Assembly (NCBI RefSeq): GCF_010233585.1
Contig: NZ_CP045997.1
Coordinates: 1,165,244 to 1,229,243, forward strand
Source of the DNA: Spirosoma endbachense
GTDB taxonomy: Bacteria > Bacteroidota > Bacteroidia > Cytophagales > Spirosomataceae
Reading direction: 5' to 3'
DNA: 64,000 nucleotides
Made by a program: the position numbers and the translations under genes. Within the stretch, counting starts at the first letter, position 1. The number at the start of each line of letters is the position of its first letter. A model generated the notes under the pieces. The model was not told the DNA's origin, did no database searches, and was given only the letters and a program-made list of their open reading frames with translations. Positions 7,618 through 17,500 of this stretch are shown here, piece after piece.

Positions 7618-9105
7618 TTAGTACTTCGCCGGTTGGTTGGGTTTGGGTAACGTTTTCTGGATGAACGTGCGAATGTCGTCGGTCGAGGTTGCCATGTCTT
7701 CATCCCGCAGATACATCATGTGGCCGCTCCGGTAGCCTTTCCAGTCAAGGCGACTCTTTAGTTTGCCGCTCGGATCAATGTGCCACATGTTGAATTTAGC
7801 GTTGAAATAATCCGTAGCGCCATCAAAATAACCCGACTGGATCATGACGTGCAGGTATGGGTTCTGAGCCATGGCCTGCCGCAGATTTTCGCCGGTTCGG
7901 TCCGCATTAGCGCCATCACGATCCCAGGGACGGGTTTGCCCGGCGATGTAATATTTCAGATCGGTTTTGTAGTTGAGGTGCTGGCGGAGGTAATAGTTGA
8001 TAGCTGGCGTAAAGGAGTGTTGCCAGGAGGTATATTCGGCGGCATAATCGGGACGATCACCAGCGGTTTCCCGGTCGATACCCAGATACCGTGAATCCAA
8101 ACGGCCGATCTGGTAGCCTTTATCCCGCAATAGCTCTTTCCAGTAAAAAGTAGAAGGAACGATCAGGTTATGTTCCAGAATCACTTTTTCGGATAGGCCC
8201 GAGTAGCGAGCCATTTTGGCGGCAATCTGCTTCTTTTTTTCTGGCTCCAGAAAACCCCCTCGCGTTATGGCCGGAACCAGTTCATTGATAGTAAACTGCT
8301 CGACTTCAGGCAGGATATCGTTCAAATCTTTTTTCTGAAGATCAGCAGCGAGTACTTTATGATACCAGGCCGTTGCCGAATAGTAAGGTAGCAGGTTGGC
8401 AGCCTCGATAGGCCCACCCCGCTCAATACCCAGATCGGTAGGCGAGACCAGAATGACTCCATTGAGGTACATCCAGTTGGCGTTCTGCAACTCCAGAGCC
8501 AAGCCCGATACGCGGGTGGTTCCGTAGCTTTCGCCAATGAGGTACTTGGGCGAAGGCCAGCGGTTTTTGCGACCCACGAACACGTTGAGCCATTCGGCCA
8601 GGTACTTGATATCGGCGTTCACACCAAAGAACTTCGACTTGGGTATCGAGTCATTAATGGCTCGTGAAAAACCGGTATTAACGGGCTCAACATACACGAT
8701 ATCGGCGACATCCAGAATGGAATTTGGGTTGTCTCTAACGCCGTATGGTTGCATTGGATAGCCTTCACTATCCGTCATTACGCGCTTGGGTCCTGTGTAG
8801 CCGATGTGCATCCAGCAGGATGCGGCCCCAGGTCCACCGTTAAACGAAATGAACAGCGGGCGGGTCGTCTTGTCAGAAACGTCTGACCGCTCGTAGTATA
8901 CGTAAAACAGGGAGGCAATTGGCTTTCCGTTTTCATCCCATACGGGTTGCGTTCCGGCCGTCGCTTTGTAGGGAACAACTTTTCCTTTAATCGTAACCTG
9001 ATCGTTGGTGACTACGTCGGAATCGAGTTTCAGTGAACGGGTTTGGGCAGATGAAAAAGTAAGGGTAACGAGGTAAATGAGGAATAAGGTAATCGGTTGT
9101 TTCAT
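7618..9105 (-). CDS. S10-family serine carboxypeptidase-like protein (copy B)
   Basis: 495 aa with signal peptide MKQPITLFLIYLVTLTFSSAQ. It has the same catalytic set as copy A: FNGGPGAASCWMH, GESYGTT (Ser193), GYFDGATDY and RSGHMMYLR. It lacks the Gly/Ala/Pro-rich linker after the signal. It lies 32 bases downstream of the TPR/metallopeptidase gene and 55 bases upstream of copy A, so all three should be co-transcribed. The shared C-terminal ending (PKPNQPAKY) and the conserved middle show a tandem duplication. Predicted role: periplasmic or outer-membrane-associated trimming of peptides entering through the linked SusC/SusD pair (inference). Confidence 0.88.
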   Translation of the reverse strand: MKQPITLFLIYLVTLTFSSAQTRSLKLDSDVVTNDQVTIKGKVVPYKATAGTQPVWDENGKPIASLFYVYYERSDVSDKTTRPLFISFNGGPGAASCWMHIGYTGPKRVMTDSEGYPMQPYGVRDNPNSILDVADIVYVEPVNTGFSRAINDSIPKSKFFGVNADIKYLAEWLNVFVGRKNRWPSPKYLIGESYGTTRVSGLALELQNANWMYLNGVILVSPTDLGIERGGPIEAANLLPYYSATAWYHKVLAADLQKKDLNDILPEVEQFTINELVPAITRGGFLEPEKKKQIAAKMARYSGLSEKVILEHNLIVPSTFYWKELLRDKGYQIGRLDSRYLGIDRETAGDRPDYAAEYTSWQHSFTPAINYYLRQHLNYKTDLKYYIAGQTRPWDRDGANADRTGENLRQAMAQNPYLHVMIQSGYFDGATDYFNAKFNMWHIDPSGKLKSRLDWKGYRSGHMMYLRDEDMATSTDDIRTFIQKTLPKPNQPAKY

Positions 9106-9137
9106 GGGCTTACAGTCATTGTGGTTTTGTTATCTTC

Positions 9138-12038
9138 TTATAAACCAGCGATTTCGCCCGGTTTAATATCGAGTTGGTTGGCGGCTGCCATCAGGCCCTT
9201 CAGTTCAGCCTGCTTCCCTGCCTGCTTGTATAGACTAGCCAGCCCGACGTAACTATCGAGGTTATACGGATTGTATTCCAGTGATTTTTTGAAATTCGTT
9301 ATGGCGTCATCCGATTTGCCATTCAGTGCCTGAATGTGCCCATTCGACTGGAATGCTGCTGATTGATAAATCAATGTCCCTTTTGCTGGCAGGCTGGTGA
9401 AAAGGGCTTCGGCTTCGGGTACTCGTTTCGCCAGCGCAAACAGACGGACCAATCGCTGTTTATCGATAGCCGTAAGCTCGGTTTTCTCGGCTTTCACCTT
9501 GTCCAGATAGTACGTGAGTGAATCCTGTTTATTCAGTTTTGCATAACTTTCTGCGATGCGTAGATCAAAATCGGTACGCCCGTTTTTGCCCGCTTCCAGT
9601 ATCCGCTGCACCTGCTTCATGGTTTCGATGCACTCCTGATAGCGTCCGTTAGCCAGTAACGCATCGGCGTATAAACCGCGTAATTCATAGTTCTGCGGCC
9701 GTTGTAAGACCAGCTTCTTTAGCACGTCGAGCTGATTGGCATAGCCTAACATACCCCGTTGGGCTGCGGCAAACGCTTTCGCATCGTCGCGCCGGTCGCG
9801 CAGGTAGGTCGACACGTCGGGTCCGTTGGCCGCATAGTCTTCGGCTGCTTTGATCGCCTGGCTGATTCGGCCGTTCTGGAAATACATATCCCGTAACTGG
9901 ATAGCAACGGAGGCCCGAGTCTGAAAATCTTTCTCCAGATCCAGTGCTTTTTGCAACCAGCCAGCCTGCGTTTTAATTAGCTCATCGCGGCTTTTGTCGG
10001 GGGTGTATTTCGCTTCTTCAAGCTGCGAATAAGCCGCATAAACAGGAGCATAGCCGGGATCGATCGTTTCGGCCGCTTTGATGTAACTGAGCGCCTTCTC
10101 GAAATCCTTCTGTTGTTGTTTGAGTCGGGCGTAGGCCAGGTAAGCAGGCTGGTATTTACTATCGTAAACTAAGGCCGTATCGAGGTACTTAGCCGCAGCT
10201 ACCGAATCTGACTTGATAACTTTGTTGCTCAGATTAATGTAAACCTGCGCCCAGTTGGAAGCCATAACCGCCTTATTGCCATTCAGATACGCACGTTCTT
10301 TTTTGACCAAAGCGTCCAAAAACTTATACATTTCCGGATCTTTAGCCTTGAGTTCCGCGGTTATATTCATCGACTTGAAGTCCAGCGGATGCACTTTCAT
10401 CGACTCAAAATAAGCGGGGTATGTCTGTGCAAAATATTCAGATTCGTTATTCTGCGAATAATAATCCAGCGTGAGCTTGTTTTTCATCGCATGGTAATAC
10501 CGCTCACGGATCTGACGATTTTCGGCGTCGGTGAGCACTCGGCCATGAAACAGGTGGACGTATTCATGCAACACTACGTTCCGTTCCTCATAAGCCCCGC
10601 GTTCTACGTATTCGATGGCTGCGGCTCCGCTACCTACACCCCGAATGTCCATCCATTGCCGGTTATCGAACGTAGTCGTGAACCGAAAATAAGGAGATCG
10701 CATGGCGATGGCCAGGTCAATATGGAGTGGAGGCACCACAAACGCATTGCCCTGTTTCGAGAGGAAAGGGAAATACACAACGCTGGTATACATCTGATTC
10801 CAGACCATTGCTTTGGCGCGGTTGCCCGAATAGTAACTCAGATCAGGAAATACATTCGCGAAGTTTTCCGGATCGTTAATTTTTGTGGTTTTGAGTACGG
10901 TCGTAATCGAATCATAGGTCATCAGATACGGTATCCGCTTCGATTTGATGACCGCCGATAATCCATTGTGAGCTGGACCATAATGCTTTTTTCGATCCAG
11001 AATGGTCGTAAATATCTGCTCAGCCGAATCCAGATTGGCCTTGCGGTTGGGGCTATCGAAATCGCTGTAGTAAATAGACGCCCGGTGCATGGCGGGCAGC
11101 ACCGACGATGGGTATTGTTGCTCAACCTGACGAGTAATGGCAACGGCGTCGGCCAGCCGATTGGCCCGGAATAACTTATCGACTTCTTTTAACTTCTCCC
11201 GAATTTCTTTCTCGTCCTTATCCGCATAATCGGCATACGTAAGGTTGGTATGGCCATTTCCCCAATGCCAGTGTGTCTGAAAATGGAGCGGATTAATAGC
11301 GAGTGCCAGTTGCCACTGTGCCGCCATGTCGTTCAGCTGCGTAGCATCGATCCGTCGCCAGATTGCATAGCCATAACTGAAGCGGGCATCGGCGTTCAAC
11401 GGGTCGAGCGTTAAGGACTTCACGAGCGGAGCTTCGGCCTGTTCGGGATGTTGATCCCAGAAATAGACATTGGCTTCAAGCAGGTAAGCTGCGGCCAGTT
11501 TAGGGTTCTTATTCTGAAGTTTTTTCGCAACGGTGAGCGCTTCCGGGTATTTCTTTTGGAGCAACAACGCCCGACCCAGCACCACCGACGTTTCTTCGTC
11601 ATTTGGATTACTGGCAAGCATCGCCTTGCATTGCTTCTCGGCGTTCTGGAGATCCCACGCTTCAATGGCCAGCAGCGCCTTTGACCGTTTTGCCCAGCTG
11701 TTGTTTTTGTCGGATGCCAGCGCGCTTTTTACGTCTTTTTCAGCCTGTTGAAAATCGTTCGTTAGCCAGTGATACTCAGCCCAAAGAAGCGATTTCTCAG
11801 CGTTAATTAAGCCTTTCCCTGTTTTGAGGGCATCCGTTGCTTCCTGCCAGAGACCAAGATCGAACATCCGTTTGAGTATTGCGGCTCTACCGGTAGTGCT
11901 TTGTCGAAGCTGACCGCGCACCAACGTTCGGGTCTGCTCCAATAGGGTTTGTGCTGCTTTGGTATCGCCAGCCTGTTGGGCTGATAAGTTGCCCGCAACG
12001 CACAGGAAGAGTATAGGCAGAAAATAGAATTTCAGCAT
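9138..12038 (-). CDS. Large TPR protein with an internal HEXXH metallopeptidase motif
   Basis: 966 aa with signal peptide (MLKFYFLPILFLCVAGNLSAQ). Two blocks of tetratricopeptide-like repeats, residues ~25-240 and ~600-960 (e.g. SWAKRSKALLAIEAWDLQNAEKQ, IDPGYAPVYAAYSQLEEAKY), flank a central domain. That domain carries VLHEYVHLFHG: His491, Glu492 and His495 form HEXXH, and a candidate third zinc ligand follows ~40 residues later in NNESEYFAQ (Glu532/534). The spacing and the EYFA context resemble the gluzincin/ATLF-like class, so it is a probable zinc endopeptidase with protein-binding arms. It lies between SusD and the S10 pair on the same strand. Activity is inferred from the motif only. 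Confidence 0.8.
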   Translation of the reverse strand: MLKFYFLPILFLCVAGNLSAQQAGDTKAAQTLLEQTRTLVRGQLRQSTTGRAAILKRMFDLGLWQEATDALKTGKGLINAEKSLLWAEYHWLTNDFQQAEKDVKSALASDKNNSWAKRSKALLAIEAWDLQNAEKQCKAMLASNPNDEETSVVLGRALLLQKKYPEALTVAKKLQNKNPKLAAAYLLEANVYFWDQHPEQAEAPLVKSLTLDPLNADARFSYGYAIWRRIDATQLNDMAAQWQLALAINPLHFQTHWHWGNGHTNLTYADYADKDEKEIREKLKEVDKLFRANRLADAVAITRQVEQQYPSSVLPAMHRASIYYSDFDSPNRKANLDSAEQIFTTILDRKKHYGPAHNGLSAVIKSKRIPYLMTYDSITTVLKTTKINDPENFANVFPDLSYYSGNRAKAMVWNQMYTSVVYFPFLSKQGNAFVVPPLHIDLAIAMRSPYFRFTTTFDNRQWMDIRGVGSGAAAIEYVERGAYEERNVVLHEYVHLFHGRVLTDAENRQIRERYYHAMKNKLTLDYYSQNNESEYFAQTYPAYFESMKVHPLDFKSMNITAELKAKDPEMYKFLDALVKKERAYLNGNKAVMASNWAQVYINLSNKVIKSDSVAAAKYLDTALVYDSKYQPAYLAYARLKQQQKDFEKALSYIKAAETIDPGYAPVYAAYSQLEEAKYTPDKSRDELIKTQAGWLQKALDLEKDFQTRASVAIQLRDMYFQNGRISQAIKAAEDYAANGPDVSTYLRDRRDDAKAFAAAQRGMLGYANQLDVLKKLVLQRPQNYELRGLYADALLANGRYQECIETMKQVQRILEAGKNGRTDFDLRIAESYAKLNKQDSLTYYLDKVKAEKTELTAIDKQRLVRLFALAKRVPEAEALFTSLPAKGTLIYQSAAFQSNGHIQALNGKSDDAITNFKKSLEYNPYNLDSYVGLASLYKQAGKQAELKGLMAAANQLDIKPGEIAGL

Positions 12039-12064
12039 GGCGTACTGGTCAAAGGAAATAGGTT

Positions 12065-12167
12065 ATAAATAGTCCGACGTTCGACTGTTGAAGTTACTTT
12101 TAAGAGGATATTGATGAAGTATAATTGAAACGGCGAAACTTCGGGTGCCAAACGTCGGACTATTTAT
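12065..12167. repeat. 103-base element bounded by perfect 17-bp inverted repeats
   Basis: Bases 12065-12081 (ATAAATAGTCCGACGTT) and 12151-12167 are exact reverse complements. They enclose ~69 bases that fit in the gap between the susD-like stop (12171) and the TPR start (12038). The long loop and absent U-tract are unlike a simple terminator. It may be an intercistronic processing or attenuation structure that lowers enzyme expression relative to SusC/SusD, or a small non-coding mobile element. Confidence 0.6.
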
Positions 12168-12170
12168 TGA

Positions 12171-13694
12171 TTACTTGCGCGTATCCCAGAATACCCGTTC
12201 AAGCATTGTGCTTTTCTGTTTGGCATTTGGGTTATTGCTTATTTCAGACTGAGCATAGAAGAGTGACCGCGGTACTTCGTCGTAGATGGCAAACGGTGTT
12301 TTGAAAGGCGTTAAAGCCGGATAACCCGTTCTGCGGTAGTCGGTCCACGGTTCTACCAGTACGGCGTGGTTAGCCACGTATTTCTCGTTGATGATTTGCT
12401 GGAGCATTTGCTGAGGAGTTCCTTTCAGCGTTCCGTTAGCAGTCAGATACGTAGTAACATCGGCTGCCGGTACGGCTGCATCGGTCATTGATGCCCGAAT
12501 TCCGGCTTCGAAAAAGCTCTGTGCACTACCAGGAGCGCTGTATAACAGTGCCGCTTCGGCCCGAATGAAATTGTACTCAGCAAACGTAAGTAACCGCGCC
12601 GGACTGTTACCACTAAACGTAATAGCGCCATCTTTCAAACTGCCATTGGCGTTGATCAGCGCCTGGTTCGGCGCAGAGGGCGTGCCGTATACATACTGAT
12701 AGCTACGCGAGTAGTTTGCCGACGGATCGGGGTCGAGTGCGCTCGCGCCCTTATAGGCTGCAGGGCTTGAGTTGAACGGAAATGGAATGAAATAGGATGC
12801 CCGACGGGGATCATTCTTCGAATTCATCAAATCCACAATAAAGCGATGCGGGAAAAACTGGTTTTTGAACTGACCGTTTTCCATGCTGTAGAGTGGGTTC
12901 TGGCGCTGCGATTCTGACAGAAAAAGCATCTGGAAATTATCCGCATTGCTGGCCATGAATTTAGCGCCACTATTGATCAGTGCCGTAATTTGTGCCGATG
13001 TAAAGGCGGGATCTTTCGCCGAATAATGCAGAAAGATGCGCAGTTTCAGGGTATTGGCAAACTGAATCCATTTGGTTTGCGATGCGGCCCAGGTAGCACC
13101 ACTGTAAATCGTGCTGTTTACGTTGGGCGACATGGTCGACGTGGTGGCACTGACGTCTTTAATGCCATCGTCGAGCAAACGAATCAGATCTTTATAGATC
13201 GCTTCGTCATCGTCAAACTTAGGATAGAAGTTAGCGCTATGACGACCTGCTTCTGAGTAGGGCGTATCGCCCCAGCTGTCGACAACGATCTGATAGACAT
13301 AGGCTTTCAGGATCTTGCCAACTCCTGCGTAGTGTGGGCTATTTTCGGTTGTTGACTGAGCGATCATTAATTCCAGATCACTCACAATGGTCGAAAAGAT
13401 AGTGCTCCACTGGCCGTTTACATCCGAATTGTTGATGTTATACCGCTCATATTCCTTAAAGGTGGCAAACCCCGTATTAGGCCCCTGTCCGCTGAATTGC
13501 TGCATCAGCAGCGTAGAGTAGCGCAACAGATCGCTGGCGCCCATGTAGCCGATGTTTACCGTAACGGATGGCAGCAATTGAGAGACTTGTACGCCCTTAA
13601 TGTTATTTGGGTCGTCGTTTACATCCAGAAACGTACTGCAAGAGCTAAAGGCCAATCCAGTGGCAAGTACAGTTGTATAGAGTAACTTCTTCAT
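12171..13694 (-). CDS. SusD/RagB-family outer-membrane lipoprotein
   Basis: 507 aa from the internal Met at 13694. The first in-frame Met at 13721 would place nine polar residues before the signal. The signal MKKLLYTTVLATGLAF ends in lipobox SSCS, so Cys is lipidated, followed by the typical SusD start TFLDVNDDPNNIKG. The body is rich in Trp/Tyr, with SusD-like_2-type features: GDTPYSEAG, TKWIQFANTLKLRIFLHYS, LLTFAEYNFIRAEAAL and the C-terminal WTDYRRTGYP and PRSLFYAQSE. It binds nutrient at the cell surface and caps the SusC channel. It starts 29 bases after the SusC stop. Confidence 0.93.
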   Translation of the reverse strand: MKKLLYTTVLATGLAFSSCSTFLDVNDDPNNIKGVQVSQLLPSVTVNIGYMGASDLLRYSTLLMQQFSGQGPNTGFATFKEYERYNINNSDVNGQWSTIFSTIVSDLELMIAQSTTENSPHYAGVGKILKAYVYQIVVDSWGDTPYSEAGRHSANFYPKFDDDEAIYKDLIRLLDDGIKDVSATTSTMSPNVNSTIYSGATWAASQTKWIQFANTLKLRIFLHYSAKDPAFTSAQITALINSGAKFMASNADNFQMLFLSESQRQNPLYSMENGQFKNQFFPHRFIVDLMNSKNDPRRASYFIPFPFNSSPAAYKGASALDPDPSANYSRSYQYVYGTPSAPNQALINANGSLKDGAITFSGNSPARLLTFAEYNFIRAEAALLYSAPGSAQSFFEAGIRASMTDAAVPAADVTTYLTANGTLKGTPQQMLQQIINEKYVANHAVLVEPWTDYRRTGYPALTPFKTPFAIYDEVPRSLFYAQSEISNNPNAKQKSTMLERVFWDTRK

Positions 13695-13723
13695 GATGTC
13701 AATTTTTTGTGGGTTAGTCACGG

Positions 13724-16700
13724 TTAAAACGTTGCTCTCAGGCTGCCACCAATAGTCCGTGCAGTAGGTGTAATACCAAATTCAAGACCGCGTGCATTGC
13801 TGACCCCTAACAGGTTTTGTTCAGGATCGAGGTCTGGATAATTAGGTGCATAGATGAACAGGTTGCGACCATAAACCGACAATTGTAGGCCTTTAATAAA
13901 GTTCGACTTGCCCAGTATTGATGCGGGTAATTTGTAGGTAAGGTTGGCTTCGCGCAACTTCAGATAGGTAGCATCCAGTACATATCCTTCCCAGGCTACA
14001 TACTTGCCTTGCAGACTGAAGTATTGCTGGGCCGTTACACCAATCGTGTTTTTCGTGCCATCGTCCAGAACACCATCGAACACATATGGCTTATTGGCGG
14101 TGCCATCGGCATTGAATCGGGGATATTTAGCAGTTTCTTCCGAAACACCGTTGATGCGCAAATCACCAATGGTGCGCGAAAGCTGGTCGCCTTTGTCTTT
14201 GTAATCAAACAGGAACGAAAGGCTGAAACCCTTGTAGTTGAAGGTATTGCTGAAGCCCATCGTGAACTTCGGGTTCGGATTGCCAACTGCCTGAACGTTG
14301 GTGGTTGGTTTAGGCAATCCATTGCTGCCAATGATCATTTGCCCCTGTGCGTTCCGCTGGTAGGCATTTGACCATATTTGTCCGTAAGGCTGACCGGGAA
14401 CCAACTGAATATTAGGCGATGTAAAACCACCGATCGAGATATTGGCTACACCGGGAGCCAGTTCTTCAACAATTGATTTGAAACTGGTAAAGTTGAGTGA
14501 ACTTTCCCAACTGAAGTTTTCCTTTTCGATAATATTGCCGGTGACCAGCAATTCAATCCCTTTGGTGGAAAGCTTACCCGCGTTGGTAGCCAGACTCGTA
14601 AAACCTGACGTAGAGGGAACCGGAACGGAGAAAATCAGATTCCGGCTATCCCGCCGGTAAACCGACCCATCAATACTGAGTCGTCCATTGAAAAAGGCCA
14701 GTTCAGCACCCAATTCAATTTCACGCGTAAATTCTGGTGTCAGGTTTGGATTCCCGGTACTGTTGTTGTACGTGTATCCAGCCAGGCCGTTGAACGGAAA
14801 GTTAACGGCGGTTGAGCCAAGACCGTCCGATGCGCTTGCTTTTCCGTAATACGTATTGATTACGTAGGGCGTCGCGCCTTTACCAACTTCACCGACGTTA
14901 GCCCGAATTTTGGCCGATGACAGGAACTTGGATTTGATGGAAGGGAATGCCTCGGTTGGCACAAAACTCACGGCAACCGCCGGATAGAAAATAGACTGAT
15001 TACCCGGCGACAGGGTCGATGCAAAGTCATTCCGCGCTTTTGCATTCACCGAAAGCCAGGTTTTATAGTCGAAAACAACGTCACCAAAGAAGCCGACCGT
15101 TCGCTGTTTGGTAATAGCGGATGTTGGATTAAACGTCAAAAAGTTTTTAACGTTATCGAATCCGGCCACAACGATGCCTAACCCAATATCCTGAATAAAA
15201 CTGTTGTAGTTGGAAATAATTTCATTCCCAACGGTGGCTGTCAGGTGCAGGTCGCTGGTGAGTTTCTTGTTCGCCGTTACGGTTAAGTACGAGTTCAGGT
15301 TCCGGGTTATTTCTGAGCGATCTAAAACACCACCTGCACCAGCCGAAGAGGTGTTGGCATTACTCCGAACGCCTTTGTCATCGAACCCTTTGGTAACGTA
15401 AGTGAATACGTCACTACCAACTTTCAGATCGGCCTGTAACCAATCTGTAATATCATATTTCAGGTTGATGTTGCCGTAAAACCGGTTTACTTCCTGATGG
15501 TTTTTAACGTGGTTGATGGCCCAGTAAGGCTGATCTTCTGCCGCAAACCAAAGCTGATTGCCTGCCGCATCCTGCGAAGGCATATTGGTTAAATCATAAC
15601 TGCGTGGCGTATAAATACCCCGCCATAATGGGTTAGAGCCCTGATTGCCCGATTGGGTACGGTCAGAAACGTTATTGGTATACGTAAAAGCTGTCGCGAT
15701 TCTGAACTTATTGGTCAGTTGGGTACCAGCATTTACGGTCAGGTTGTTTCGGCTTAATTTATTGTTCGGAATAAGCGCTGTTTCGTAAGCATTACCATAC
15801 GATACCCGGTAGTCATATTTATCGCTGGCACCCGAAAAACTAAGATCGTTCTGCGACGAGATCGAGTTTTGCAGAATATCCCGAACATTATCTGGATACG
15901 CGGTCAAGGTTTCCGGATTGCCAAACCAGTTCGTCACGGTTTGCCCCTGAATGAGCGGCCCCCATGAACCGGCTACGTTGTTGGCATACGTTCCATTGCT
16001 CCCCTGTGCATATTGATTCTGGAATTTGGGGAAACGGCTGATCGTTCCAACCGCAGTATTGGTCGAGAAGGAAATCTGCTTGTTCGTTCCTTTTTTGCCC
16101 TTCTTGGTCGTAATCAGAATAACGCCCGATGCGGCTCTCGAACCATACAGTACGGTAGCTGCTGCTCCCTTCAGGACGCTGATACTCTCGATATCCTGCG
16201 GGTTTATGTCGGATATCCGGCTGGAGTTGACCACCCCCGTATTGACCGAATTACTGCCGTTCGATGCGCCACTACCGTTGGAGTTATCGAGCGGAACACC
16301 ATTGACGACGTACAACGGTTGGTTGCTCCCCGTGAAGGTCGAAAAACCCCGTATCGTTACGTTAGAACCCGCAAAGCCACCGCCTGCTCCGGTTACCTGA
16401 ACCCCGGCAACTTTACCGGCCAGCGAGTTGGTCACGTCGGTGGTGGGGGCTTTGGTAATCTGTTCGGCTTTTACTTCACTGACGCCGTAGCCCAGCGTTT
16501 TTCTGTCGCGGGCTATACCAAATGAAGTAACCACCACTTCGCTCAACTGCTGAGCATCCGCTTCTAAAGAAACAGCCAAGGTAGAGCGACCATTTAGTTT
16601 AATTTCCTGGGCGATGTAGCCGATGTAACTCACAACCAGCGTAGCATCGTCGGGTACATTGATGCGGAATTTGCCATTCGCATCGGTAATCGTACCAACA

Positions 16701-16903
16701 TTGGGGCTACCTTTTAACAAAACAGAAGCGCCGGGAAGTGGTGTGCCATCATCTTTGAAGGTGACTGTACCTGTCACTTCAACATCGGCCGGTTTAGGAA
16801 AAGAAGATACGGTTCCAGCAAGTCCGCTACGTTCTGTCAGTAGACAAAAACAGGCGGCAAGTAGTACCATGAAGCCTCGCATTGTAGTTAGAGATTGTTT
16901 CAT
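13724..16903 (-). CDS. SusC/RagA-family TonB-linked outer-membrane transporter
   Basis: 1059 aa. In order: signal peptide (~residues 1-30), carboxypeptidase-D-like regulatory domain (VTGTVTFKDDGTPLPGASVLLKG, ~40-120), TonB-box-like segment (LSEVVVTSFGIARDRKTLGYG), plug (ITKAPTTDVTNSLAGKVAGV, PLYVVNGVPLDN, DIESISVLKGAAATVLYGSR, then GVILITTKKGKKG), then a ~22-strand beta-barrel ending in Phe (ARTIGGSLRATF), the BAM recognition signal. It is the first gene of the operon running to 5976. It imports oligomers; given the peptidase partners, peptides are the likely cargo (inference). No ECF sigma/anti-sigma pair adjoins it. Confidence 0.95.
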   Translation of the reverse strand: MKQSLTTMRGFMVLLAACFCLLTERSGLAGTVSSFPKPADVEVTGTVTFKDDGTPLPGASVLLKGSPNVGTITDANGKFRINVPDDATLVVSYIGYIAQEIKLNGRSTLAVSLEADAQQLSEVVVTSFGIARDRKTLGYGVSEVKAEQITKAPTTDVTNSLAGKVAGVQVTGAGGGFAGSNVTIRGFSTFTGSNQPLYVVNGVPLDNSNGSGASNGSNSVNTGVVNSSRISDINPQDIESISVLKGAAATVLYGSRAASGVILITTKKGKKGTNKQISFSTNTAVGTISRFPKFQNQYAQGSNGTYANNVAGSWGPLIQGQTVTNWFGNPETLTAYPDNVRDILQNSISSQNDLSFSGASDKYDYRVSYGNAYETALIPNNKLSRNNLTVNAGTQLTNKFRIATAFTYTNNVSDRTQSGNQGSNPLWRGIYTPRSYDLTNMPSQDAAGNQLWFAAEDQPYWAINHVKNHQEVNRFYGNINLKYDITDWLQADLKVGSDVFTYVTKGFDDKGVRSNANTSSAGAGGVLDRSEITRNLNSYLTVTANKKLTSDLHLTATVGNEIISNYNSFIQDIGLGIVVAGFDNVKNFLTFNPTSAITKQRTVGFFGDVVFDYKTWLSVNAKARNDFASTLSPGNQSIFYPAVAVSFVPTEAFPSIKSKFLSSAKIRANVGEVGKGATPYVINTYYGKASASDGLGSTAVNFPFNGLAGYTYNNSTGNPNLTPEFTREIELGAELAFFNGRLSIDGSVYRRDSRNLIFSVPVPSTSGFTSLATNAGKLSTKGIELLVTGNIIEKENFSWESSLNFTSFKSIVEELAPGVANISIGGFTSPNIQLVPGQPYGQIWSNAYQRNAQGQMIIGSNGLPKPTTNVQAVGNPNPKFTMGFSNTFNYKGFSLSFLFDYKDKGDQLSRTIGDLRINGVSEETAKYPRFNADGTANKPYVFDGVLDDGTKNTIGVTAQQYFSLQGKYVAWEGYVLDATYLKLREANLTYKLPASILGKSNFIKGLQLSVYGRNLFIYAPNYPDLDPEQNLLGVSNARGLEFGITPTARTIGGSLRATF

Positions 16904-17500
16904 ATATGTGGGCGCGATTGTTAATTGAGTAATGTGTTAAACAGAGGATGATGAGCCATACCTGAAAGTTTAAGCCTGTTTAGTAGTCATAAATTTTAGA
17001 TCCAATTACTTTTCAGCAGCAGAAGCCATGCTTTTTCGTATGAAACCTCCAAATGATCCATCATTGGCAGTTTTCTAAGTCTTGAATCGTTTCAAAAGTT
17101 ATGGGGTGTAGGTCATTCAGATCAGGCTGAATGGTGGTAAAACCGATGCTATGTTTGATTGACGCCAGTCCATCTAGCATGGTTTATCAGTAAAGTAAAT
17201 AAAAAGAGCAGATACGTTTTTAGACTCTAAACGGGATAGTGGCGTTTCGACTAATATTTATGTACGAAAGGATAATTTTTGTTAAAACTCAGAATTTAAA
17301 ACTAAAAATGTGAGCACTGAGGGAATATAATAGTTGAACTTGTTGGGCATACGTTAATTTTCTTCGCACCCCTATAACTGGCGTCTTTACAAAAATTATC
17401 AAAGATAGATTGCTCAGCCAAAAGACTGAATAGTGACATATGGTACTGATAGTCAATTGGTTGTGTTGTGCGTATTCGCTCTGCTGGAATGTGCCTTTAA
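16904..17500. promoter_or_regulatory. Long leader/promoter region upstream of SusC operon
   Basis: About 600 bases with no credible gene. The SusC promoter should lie here. The only -7-like match seen is TATCTTTG on the minus strand (17400-17407), ~500 bases before the SusC start and without a TTG at ideal spacing. If real, it implies a very long 5' leader. No riboswitch was recognised. The region is A+T-rich compared with its flanks. Confidence 0.35.
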
